Assembly: GCA_003552885.1 (NCBI GenBank)
Contig: PUPA01000137.1
Span: forward strand, 1 to 5,254
Length of the DNA: 5,254 bases
Origin: Natrialbaceae archaeon
Lineage (GTDB): Archaea > Halobacteriota > Halobacteria > Halobacteriales > Natrialbaceae
Direction: 5' to 3'
The notes beneath the pieces are model-generated. The model searched no databases, was not told the origin of the DNA, and saw nothing but the letters and a program-made list of their open reading frames with translations. A program made the translations under genes and the position numbers. Position 1 is the stretch's first letter. Each line of letters begins with the position of its first letter. This document shows, one piece after another, positions 1 to 5,254 of the stretch.

Positions 1-696
1 ACGCTCATCGACATCTCCGGTGGGATCCTGATCTTCGTGGCGGTCATGGCGATGGTGATCAGCATCATCCTCGGACTCGGGATGCCCACCACGGCGAAGT
101 ACACGATCACCGCGATCCTGATCGCGCCGACGTTCGTAAACCAGTTTTTCCTGCCCGAGTTCGCCGCCCACTTTTTCGTCTTCTACGCCGCGATCCTGGC
201 CGGGCTGACGCCGCCGGTCGCGACCTGTGTCGCCGTGGCGACCGGTATCGCTGGATCGGACTTCTGGGAGACCTCCTGGGAGGCGATAAAGATCTCGGCA
301 CCGCTTTTCGTCCTGCCGTTTACGTTCATCTACCACCCCGAACTCGTCAACCACCAGGGGACGGTCGACGCCAGCCTGCTGTTGACGAGTCTGGTGACCC
401 TGCTCGGCGGGGTCACCATCATCCATGGGCTGAACTACCGGTTCTCGATCGGTTCGAGTCGGATCGTCGGGCTGCGCGGCCGCCAAGTCGAAATCAGCTC
501 CTTGCCGGCTGCCGGGCTACGGACCGTCTTCGTCGGGCTGGGGATCGTCATCATGGTCCATCCGGAGCTGATCGTCCAGCTCGGCGCGCTCGCCGTCGCG
601 GTCTTCCTCTATCTCACGCAGGCTGCCACCGGCGAGGAGTCGCCGTTCCGGAAGCTCCTGGCTGCCGCCGAGGGCATCAACGGGCGACGGAAGTGA
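1..696 (+). CDS. TRAP transporter fused permease (4TM/12TM type), C-terminal part, 5' end outside window
   Basis: The reading frame is open from base 1 and ends at TGA 694-696, giving 231 residues of a protein whose N-terminus lies upstream. The first ~115 residues match the end of the DctM-type large permease domain: a GLGMPTT motif at window residues 25-31, a hydrophobic helix with LTPPVA at 69-74, then the family's GIAG...W.AIK...P.FVLPF.F.YHPEL stretch. A tail of about 115 residues follows with further hydrophobic segments, as in fused permeases of the TAXI-type TRAP class. TRAP permeases use ion gradients to import organic acids, amino acids or osmolytes delivered by an extracellular binding protein; the substrate cannot be read from this fragment. 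The internal GTG at 37 is not a start, because coding-like sequence continues upstream of it. The family call is firm. The fused architecture is inferred from the C-terminal tail alone. Confidence 0.88.
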   Translation, partial: TLIDISGGILIFVAVMAMVISIILGLGMPTTAKYTITAILIAPTFVNQFFLPEFAAHFFVFYAAILAGLTPPVATCVAVATGIAGSDFWETSWEAIKISAPLFVLPFTFIYHPELVNHQGTVDASLLLTSLVTLLGGVTIIHGLNYRFSIGSSRIVGLRGRQVEISSLPAAGLRTVFVGLGIVIMVHPELIVQLGALAVAVFLYLTQAATGEESPFRKLLAAAEGINGRRK

Positions 697-769
697 CGAC
701 TCCCATCCCGCCCCGCCCTACCGACCGGTTCGCGGCCGACGCGGGCCAGGCGGCGTGGGGAACCTCCGT

Positions 770-2008
770 ATGAGAGACGACGAACGGTCGGTCGTGACGT
801 TCACCGCGCTCTCACACATGATGGTCCACACCTACGAGCTCTCCATCCCGATTCTCATGACCGTCTGGCTGCTCGAATTCTCCGTGACCGCTGCGACCCT
901 CGGGGCGGTCGTCACGGTCGGCTACTTCCTCTTCGGCGCCGGCGCCCTCCCGGGGGGAGTGTTGGTCGACCGGTTCGGCTCTCGACCGGTCATCCTCGCC
1001 TGTCTGGTCGGTATGGCGCTCTCGTTTATCCTCCTGGGGGTCGCACCGAACGTCTACGCCGTCACGCTGGCGCTCGGACTCTGGGGGCTCGCCGCGAGCC
1101 TCTACCATCCGGCCGGACTGACGATGATCAGCAAGGGCGTCCGCGAGCCGGGTTGGGCGCTGGCTTACCACGGGATGGCCGGCAACGTCGGTATCGCTCT
1201 GGGTCCGCTGGCGACCGCGCTGTTGTTGCTCGCGGTCGACTGGCGGATCGCCGCCGCGCTGCTCGTGGTCCCCACGGTGGCGATCGCCCTTCTCGGGGTC
1301 GTCCTCCGGTTCGACGAGACCGCCGCCGTCGAGGAAGACCGGACCAGCAAAGGGGAGTTCTCCCCGGGCTCGATCGTCTCGGAAACGCGTGCGCTGGCGT
1401 CGATCGGCTTTCTCACCATCGTCGCGATCGTGATGTTCAACGGGCTCTACTACCGTGGCGTGTTGACCTTTCTCCCCGACATGCTGGGGGAGTTTCCCGC
1501 GATCCGGGAGATGGATCCGTTCGCCGACGCCGGCCCGATCGCCGAGGAGTTCGATCCAGCCCAGTACGTCTTCGTGGGTCTGCTTACGATCGGTATCCTC
1601 GGGCAGTATCTCGGTGGCGTGCTCCTCGATCGTCTCTCCGCCGAGCGCGGGCTGGTCGTCGCCCTCGCCGCGCTCGCGGTTCTCGGGGTGGGGTACGTTC
1701 CCGTAGCGACCGCCGGCTTCGTGCCGTTGCTCGGCGTCAGCGCGTTGCTCGGAGTCGTCCTGTTTGCGATGCAGCCGCTGACTCAGGCGACGATCGCCGC
1801 CTACTCGCCACCAGAGGCCCGCGGGCTCTCCTTTGGCTGGACCTTTCTCGCGATCTTCGGTATCGGTGCGTTCGGCGCGTCGATCGCCGGAGTTACGCTC
1901 ACGTACGGCAGCGAGACGGCCCTCTTTTTCCTCCTCGCGACGTTCGCGCTCGTCGGCTGTCTGCTCGCACTCTCGCTCGTGGTACGGGACCGAGGCGCTC
2001 CCCGATAG
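770..2008 (+). CDS. MFS transporter, Fsr (fosmidomycin-resistance)-like
   Basis: This encodes a 412-residue integral membrane protein with about 12 hydrophobic segments, the usual MFS length. The MFS loop 2-3 signature is present as GGVLVDRFGSR (residues 62-72), and its weaker counterpart in the second half is GGVLLDR (282-288). A polar, charged stretch at about 183-205 fits the central cytoplasmic loop; a hydrophilic loop at about 240-265 follows helix 7. The motif YHPAG (112-116) followed by a GNVGIALGPL segment (138-147) resembles the Fsr branch. Fsr-type proteins are drug or metabolite exporters driven by the proton gradient; the substrate here is unknown. I chose ATG 770 over the in-frame GTG 755, which adds only five residues (MGNLR) and has no better ribosome site. 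The 73-bp gap after the TRAP gene shows no AT-rich promoter, so read-through from upstream is plausible. Confidence 0.88.
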   Translation: MRDDERSVVTFTALSHMMVHTYELSIPILMTVWLLEFSVTAATLGAVVTVGYFLFGAGALPGGVLVDRFGSRPVILACLVGMALSFILLGVAPNVYAVTLALGLWGLAASLYHPAGLTMISKGVREPGWALAYHGMAGNVGIALGPLATALLLLAVDWRIAAALLVVPTVAIALLGVVLRFDETAAVEEDRTSKGEFSPGSIVSETRALASIGFLTIVAIVMFNGLYYRGVLTFLPDMLGEFPAIREMDPFADAGPIAEEFDPAQYVFVGLLTIGILGQYLGGVLLDRLSAERGLVVALAALAVLGVGYVPVATAGFVPLLGVSALLGVVLFAMQPLTQATIAAYSPPEARGLSFGWTFLAIFGIGAFGASIAGVTLTYGSETALFFLLATFALVGCLLALSLVVRDRGAPR

Positions 2009-2009
2009 A

Positions 2010-2042
2010 CGGCCGGATCCGGGGCATCCGTACATCCGGCCG
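2010..2042 (+). repeat. Inverted repeat, 9-bp perfect stem, after the MFS gene
   Basis: CGGCCGGAT (2010-2018) and ATCCGGCCG (2034-2042) are exact reverse complements around a 15-base loop. The repeat begins two bases after the MFS stop codon and ends about 20 bases before the TATA element of the next gene. A 10-bp palindrome, CCGGATCCGG (2013-2022), overlaps the left arm and offers a competing fold. No T-run follows, so it is not a standard terminator. It could be an mRNA 3'-end stabiliser, a processing site or a protein-binding operator. The symmetry is certain; the function is not known. Confidence 0.6.
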
Positions 2043-2057
2043 CGGGCGCCGGTCCCT

Positions 2058-2069
2058 CGACAATTATAG
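2058..2069 (+). promoter_or_regulatory. Archaeal promoter (BRE/TATA) for the usp gene
   Basis: The sequence TCGACAATTATAG is an AT-rich island in a GC-rich gap. The TTATAG element (2064-2069) is centred near 2066-2067. Archaeal TATA boxes lie about 26-27 bases upstream of the transcription start, which would place the start at about 2092-2094, on or next to the ATG at 2094. This is the arrangement expected for a leaderless transcript, common in haloarchaea. The bases just upstream would serve as the TFB recognition element. Position and composition are seen; promoter activity is inferred. Confidence 0.7.
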
Positions 2070-2093
2070 CCCGTCGGCTCCTACCGGGAACCG

Positions 2094-2540
2094 ATGTACG
2101 ATCGAATCCTCCTGCCGACCGACGCCGAGAGGGGCACCGAGCGAGCGATCGACCACGCGATCGAGGTGGCGGACACCACCGACGCCGAACTGCACCTGCT
2201 GTACGTCGTCGACACCGACGTCTACAGCGCGTACGCCGGCGACGAGTACGTCCACGAGTTCGAGGGGCTGGAGGCGGCCCTCGAGAGCGAGGGGGAGGAG
2301 GCCATAGAGGGGATCGCCGATCGGGCCCGGGAGGCGAACGTCGAGACGGTCGTTACGATCCGCCACGGGGTCCCCCACGAGGAGATCCTCGCGTACGCCG
2401 AGGAGGCCGACGTCGACTTGCTCGTGCTCGGCTCCAAAGAGCGGACGGGCGAGTACCGCCGGCTGCTCGGCAGTGTGACCGAACGTGTCAGCCGGCTAGC
2501 CTCCCGTCGAGTGACCATCGTGAAGACGCCCGTCGACTGA
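2094..2540 (+). CDS. Universal stress protein, UspA family, single domain
   Basis: This is a 148-residue, strongly acidic cytoplasmic protein of normal length for a single Usp domain. The N-terminal strand ILLPTD (residues 5-10) carries the conserved Asp10. The C-terminal part holds VLGSKERTGEYRRLLGSVTERV, the region of the nucleotide-binding motif G-2x-G-9x-G-(S/T). Here Gly113, Gly126 and Ser127 align, but the middle glycine position (116) is Glu. ATP-type Usp proteins bind and slowly hydrolyse ATP and act as stress or transporter regulators; whether this one binds ATP is uncertain. ATG 2094 is supported by the TATA spacing and by the conserved start M-Y-x-x-I-L-x-P-T-D. It lies 85 bp after the MFS gene and 124 bp before gcvPA. 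Its specific role is unknown. Confidence 0.93.
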   Translation: MYDRILLPTDAERGTERAIDHAIEVADTTDAELHLLYVVDTDVYSAYAGDEYVHEFEGLEAALESEGEEAIEGIADRAREANVETVVTIRHGVPHEEILAYAEEADVDLLVLGSKERTGEYRRLLGSVTERVSRLASRRVTIVKTPVD

Positions 2541-2542
2541 CC

Positions 2543-2569
2543 CCGTCGGTGTCGAGTGTCACTCGACGG
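2543..2569 (+). repeat. Nested, mutually exclusive hairpin arms after usp
   Basis: GTCGAGT (2551-2557) and ACTCGAC (2561-2567) form a perfect 7-bp stem with a GTC loop, beginning ten bases after the usp stop. An outer pair, CCGTCG (2543-2548) and CGACGG (2564-2569), shares the bases 2564-2567, so the two folds compete. There is no T-tract downstream. A role in 3'-end formation of the usp mRNA or as a site upstream of gcvPA is possible but unproven. Confidence 0.45.
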
Positions 2570-2623
2570 CCGTGCGCGTCGATCAACCGGTCCAGAAAGG
2601 GGTGGACTCATTACCCGTCCGTC

Positions 2624-2634
2624 GCAACTATTGC
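2624..2634 (+). promoter_or_regulatory. gcvPA: Weak TATA-like element upstream of gcvPA
   Basis: AACTATTG (2626-2633) is one of the few AT-rich patches in the 124-bp gap before gcvPA. If it acts as a TATA box, transcription would start near 2656-2657, leaving a leader of about eight bases before ATG 2665, in line with the absence of a Shine-Dalgarno sequence there. It is a poor match to the haloarchaeal consensus. CATTAC at 2609-2614 is an alternative that would give a leader of about 27 bases. Confidence 0.3.
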
Positions 2635-2664
2635 ACACGCGTCCCTCGGGACGACCCCACAGCC

Positions 2665-4002
2665 ATGACCGAAACAGGAACCACAGGGAGCCCGTACGCT
2701 CCACACACGGCGGAGGAGACCGCCGCGATGCTCGAGGCGATCGGCGTCGACTCCGTCGAGGAGCTGTTCGAGATCCCGCCGGCGGTACGCTTCGACGGGG
2801 AGTTCGGCATCGACTCGCGAACCGAACGGGAGACGCGCGAGCTCGTCGGCTCGATCCTCGATCGCAACGACGAACTCGTCGAGCTGCTCGGACGGGGCCA
2901 CTACGGCTACTACGTCCCGTCGCTCGTCGACCACCTCGCCGACCGGTCGGAGTTTCTGACCTCCTACACCCAGTACCAGCCGGAGATCTCACAGGGCTTT
3001 CTCCAGGCGCTCTTCGAGTACCAGTCGCTTCTGGTCGAACTGACCGGCCTCGAGGTCGCCAACTGTTCGATGTACGATGCGGCGACGGCCCTGGGCGAGG
3101 CCGCGACCCTCGCCGGGCGGCTCCGGGAGACGACCGGAAACCACGTGCTCGTCCCCGACCGGCTGCTCGCGGGCCGACGGGGCACCCTCGAGAACTACGT
3201 CGCCGGCACCGATCTCGTCGTCGAGGAGTACCCCACCGACGAGGGGACAGCGGACGTCGACGCCCTCGCCGGCCGGGTCGACGACGACGTCGTCATGGTG
3301 TACGCCGAGAACCCGACCACGGAGGGGGCGATCGAGCCCGGGCTGGCGGCGATCGGCGATCTGGCCGCCGACGCCGACGCACTCTTCGTTCTCGGTTCGG
3401 ACCCGGTCGCGCTCTCGCTTCTCAGCCGGCCCGCGGACGTCGGCGCCGACGTCGTCGTCGGCGACGCGAGCGTGCTCGGGCTCCCGACGAGCTACGGTAT
3501 GGGCCTCGGGCTCTTTGCGACCCGCGAGCGGTACCTCCGGCAGGTCCCCGGCCGGCTCGTCGGCGCGTCCGAGGACGCCGCCGGTCGGCGGGCGTACACC
3601 CTCACCCTCCAGACGCGCGAACAGCACATCCGCCGGGAGCGTGCGACGAGCAACATCTGTACCAACCAGGCGTGGGTCGCCCTGCGGACGGCGATGCACG
3701 CCGCGTACCTGGGACCGTCGGGGCTGGTCGACCTCGCCGAGCGGGACGTCGTTCGGGCGGAGGACCTCGCCGAGCGGATCGACGCGCTCTCCGGTGCCGT
3801 CGCCCCCGTCCACGACCGCAGACACTTCCGTGAGTTCGTCGCTCACGTCGACCAGCCGGCGCCGGCGATCGCCGCCGACCTCGAGGACGAGGGGTACGCC
3901 GTCCACGTCGTCGGCGACCACGAGATCCAGCTCTGTGTCTCGGGGGTAACCGACGCCGAGGTCGACGGCTTCGTCGAGGTCCTCCCGGAGGTGCTCCGAT
4001 GA
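2665..4002 (+). CDS. gcvPA: Glycine dehydrogenase (aminomethyl-transferring), subunit 1
   Basis: This 445-residue protein is the alpha (N-terminal-half) subunit of the two-part P-protein of the glycine cleavage system (EC 1.4.4.2). With GcvPB it decarboxylates glycine and passes the aminomethyl group to lipoyl-GcvH in the cytoplasm. Family hallmarks are YTQYQPEISQG (101-111), LTGLEVANCSMYDAATALGEAA (126-147), LGLPTSYGMGLG (271-282), PGRLVG (295-300) and REQHIRRERATSNICTNQA (318-336). The PLP lysine is on the partner subunit, as expected. The segment before YTQYQP reads HYGYYVP, where bacterial homologues often have AYDHYIP. ATG 2665 gives the normal family length; the in-frame GTG at 2572 would add 31 unconserved residues and cover the presumed promoter region. 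The stop codon overlaps the gcvPB start (ATGA), so the two genes form one operon. Confidence 0.96.
   Translation: MTETGTTGSPYAPHTAEETAAMLEAIGVDSVEELFEIPPAVRFDGEFGIDSRTERETRELVGSILDRNDELVELLGRGHYGYYVPSLVDHLADRSEFLTSYTQYQPEISQGFLQALFEYQSLLVELTGLEVANCSMYDAATALGEAATLAGRLRETTGNHVLVPDRLLAGRRGTLENYVAGTDLVVEEYPTDEGTADVDALAGRVDDDVVMVYAENPTTEGAIEPGLAAIGDLAADADALFVLGSDPVALSLLSRPADVGADVVVGDASVLGLPTSYGMGLGLFATRERYLRQVPGRLVGASEDAAGRRAYTLTLQTREQHIRRERATSNICTNQAWVALRTAMHAAYLGPSGLVDLAERDVVRAEDLAERIDALSGAVAPVHDRRHFREFVAHVDQPAPAIAADLEDEGYAVHVVGDHEIQLCVSGVTDAEVDGFVEVLPEVLR
3987..3993 (+). promoter_or_regulatory. gcvPB: Shine-Dalgarno sequence for gcvPB
   Basis: GGAGGTG lies within the last codons of gcvPA, five bases upstream of ATG 3999. 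It is fully complementary to the CACCTCC core at the 3' end of archaeal 16S rRNA. It fixes the gcvPB start and suggests that ribosomes re-initiate at the ATGA overlap. The overlapping gcvPA codons read E-V-L, so the site is embedded in coding sequence. No comparable site precedes usp or gcvPA. Confidence 0.75.
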
Positions 4003-5254
4003 GCGACGAGCCGAGCCGTCACGACCAGGCCCGCTACGGCGCCGACGGACGCTACGAGCCGTTGCTCGCCGAGAAGGATACGACTCGCGTCGAGATCGAC
4101 GGGTCGCCGCTCCCGGGGGAGCTGACCCGCGATTCGCTCGAGCTCCCCGAACTCTCGGAGCCGGAGCTCGCACGCCACTACACCCGCCTCTCCCAGATGA
4201 CCTACGGCATCGACACGGGCCCGTACCCGCTCGGCTCGTGTACGATGAAGTACAACCCGAAGTTCATCGAGGACGTCGCCGCGCTCCCGGCGGCGGCGGT
4301 CCATCCCGATCGCTCCGAACGGTCGGTCCAGGGCACCCTGGAGGTGCTCTACCGGCTCCAGAACTACCTCGGCGAGATCGGCGGGATGGACGCCGTTACC
4401 CTGCAGCCGCCCGCCGGCGCGGCCGGCGAGTTCGTCGGCATCCGCGTCGCGGCGGCCTACCACGAGCACAACGGCGAGGGCGATCGCCACGAGGTGATCG
4501 TCCCCGAGAGCGCCCACGGAACCAACTTCGCGACGGCCGCTCTCGGCGGCTACGACGTCGTCACCCTCCCGAGCAGCGAGGAGGGGACCGTCGACCTCGA
4601 GGCCCTCGAAGCGGCCCTCTCGACCGAGACCGCGGCGCTCATGTTGACCAACCCGCACACCCTCGGGCTGTTCGAGCGCGACATCGCCGAGATCGCGGAG
4701 ATGGTCCACGACGTCGGCGGCCTGCTCTACTACGACGGCGCGAACCTGAACGCCTTACTCGGGCGGGCCCGACCGGGCGATATGGGGTTCGACGTGATGC
4801 ACTACAACGTCCACAAGACGTTCGCGACGCCCCACGGCGGCGGCGGTCCCGGAGCGGGGCCGGTCGGCGTCGGCGAGCGGCTGGCGCCGTTCCTCCCGGC
4901 TCCCCGCGTCCGGAAGGGCGACGGTGGCTACGAGCTCTTCGAGCCCGAGCACACGATCGGGAAAGTCCACGGCTTCCAGGGCAACTGGCTCGTGTTGCTC
5001 AAAGCGTTCGCGTACATCTCCCGGCTCGGCGACGAGGGGCTCGCCGACGCGGGGGCGAAGGCGGTGCTCAACGCCAACTACCTGGCGAACGAGATCGAGT
5101 ACGAGATCCCCTACGGCCCGGTCTATCACGAGTTCGTCGCCAGCGCTGGCGACCAGGACGCCGCCGACGTCGCAAAGCGGATGCTCGATTACGGCGTCCA
5201 CCCGCCGACGACGAAGTGGCCCGAGATCGTCCCCGAGGCGCTGATGACCGAGCC
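3999..5254 (+). CDS. gcvPB: Glycine dehydrogenase (aminomethyl-transferring), subunit 2, 3' end outside window
   Basis: This is the beta (C-terminal-half, PLP-binding) subunit of the split P-protein, open to the window end; 418 residues are visible and roughly 50 are probably missing. Signatures are YPLGSCTMKYNP (76-87), LQPPAGAAGE, ESAHGTNFATA around His173, YYDGANLNA with Asp246, and NVHKTFATPHGGGGPG. In that last motif Lys273 is the expected Schiff-base lysine for PLP and the glycine-rich loop follows it. Asp246 is the likely partner of the PLP ring nitrogen, by family analogy. TNPHT (217-221) departs from the TNPNT I recall as usual. The visible end, HPPTTKWPEIVPEALMTEP, is the normal family segment shortly before the C-terminus, so the gene appears intact up to the edge. 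The start at 3999 is fixed by GGAGGTG five bases upstream and the ATGA overlap with gcvPA. gcvH and gcvT are not visible. Confidence 0.96.
   Translation, partial: MSDEPSRHDQARYGADGRYEPLLAEKDTTRVEIDGSPLPGELTRDSLELPELSEPELARHYTRLSQMTYGIDTGPYPLGSCTMKYNPKFIEDVAALPAAAVHPDRSERSVQGTLEVLYRLQNYLGEIGGMDAVTLQPPAGAAGEFVGIRVAAAYHEHNGEGDRHEVIVPESAHGTNFATAALGGYDVVTLPSSEEGTVDLEALEAALSTETAALMLTNPHTLGLFERDIAEIAEMVHDVGGLLYYDGANLNALLGRARPGDMGFDVMHYNVHKTFATPHGGGGPGAGPVGVGERLAPFLPAPRVRKGDGGYELFEPEHTIGKVHGFQGNWLVLLKAFAYISRLGDEGLADAGAKAVLNANYLANEIEYEIPYGPVYHEFVASAGDQDAADVAKRMLDYGVHPPTTKWPEIVPEALMTE

Noticed and set aside
755..769. GTG start for the MFS gene
   Set aside because: It adds only MGNLR with no better upstream signal; ATG at 770 fits the usual MFS N-terminus. 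The choice is not certain.
697..769. Possible promoter between the TRAP and MFS genes
   Set aside because: The gap is almost entirely G/C with no TATA-like patch and no convincing ribosome site; I see nothing to annotate there.
812..2035. Long open frame on the minus strand opposite the MFS gene (407 codons)
   Set aside because: Its translation is low-complexity, rich in Arg, Asp, Glu and Gly, with no recognisable fold. It is a by-product of strong codon bias on the opposite strand, where the MFS protein is clearly conserved.
1153..2307. Forward open frame in another phase across the MFS gene, the gap and usp
   Set aside because: It gives Arg-rich sequence typical of a shifted GC-rich frame and crosses two real genes.
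2572..2664. Upstream GTG start for gcvPA adding 31 residues
   Set aside because: The extra residues do not resemble the family N-terminus and would cover the only TATA-like element; ATG 2665 gives the normal length.
2989..4173. Long minus-strand open frame opposite gcvPA and the start of gcvPB (394 codons)
   Set aside because: It covers two well-recognised gcv genes and encodes Arg/Gly/Asp-rich sequence without family motifs. Reverse-complementary codon pairs such as GTC/GAC keep this frame open.
4412..4428. CGCCGGC/GCCGGCG hairpin inside gcvPB
   Set aside because: It encodes the conserved PPAGAAGE segment, so the symmetry is explained by the Ala/Gly codons of an essential motif.
3843..4709. 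Minus-strand open frame opposite the gcvPA end and gcvPB
   Set aside because: The forward strand carries the complete GcvPB signature set. The reverse translation shows no domain and no promoter or ribosome site was seen for it.

Overview
The window looks like haloarchaeal chromosome (class Halobacteria). The DNA is visibly GC-rich with G/C at most third codon positions. The soluble proteins are rich in Asp and Glu. One gene has a TATA element spaced for a leaderless transcript, and glycine decarboxylase is split into two haloarchaeal-style subunits. I did not assign a genus.

Layout: all five coding regions lie on the + strand. (1) Positions 1-696 hold the 3' part of a fused TRAP-type transporter permease. 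(2) Positions 770-2008 encode a complete 12-helix major facilitator superfamily (MFS) transporter that resembles the Fsr (fosmidomycin-resistance) branch. (3) Positions 2094-2540 encode a single-domain universal stress protein (UspA family) with its own TATA box. (4) Positions 2665-4002 hold gcvPA. (5) From 3999 to the window end is gcvPB, truncated by the window edge. These two encode the subunits of the glycine-cleavage P-protein. They overlap as ATGA, and a good Shine-Dalgarno sequence sits inside the end of gcvPA. The gaps are short (73, 85 and 124 bp). The last two carry hairpin-forming repeats and one clear plus one weak promoter-like element.

How the genes fit together: gcvPA and gcvPB form one enzyme, which decarboxylates glycine and loads the aminomethyl group onto lipoylated GcvH. 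Their partners gcvH and gcvT are not in the window. The left half carries two membrane transporters and a Usp protein. A Usp next to a TRAP system recalls Halomonas elongata TeaD/TeaABC, but here an MFS gene and a separate promoter lie between them, so a functional link is only inferred.

I see no undescribed system, mobile element, CRISPR array or RNA gene. The points worth a second look are local: a substituted glycine in the Usp ATP loop, a 9-bp stem at the MFS 3' end, alternative hairpins after usp, and two perfect 18-bp palindromes inside the gcv genes.
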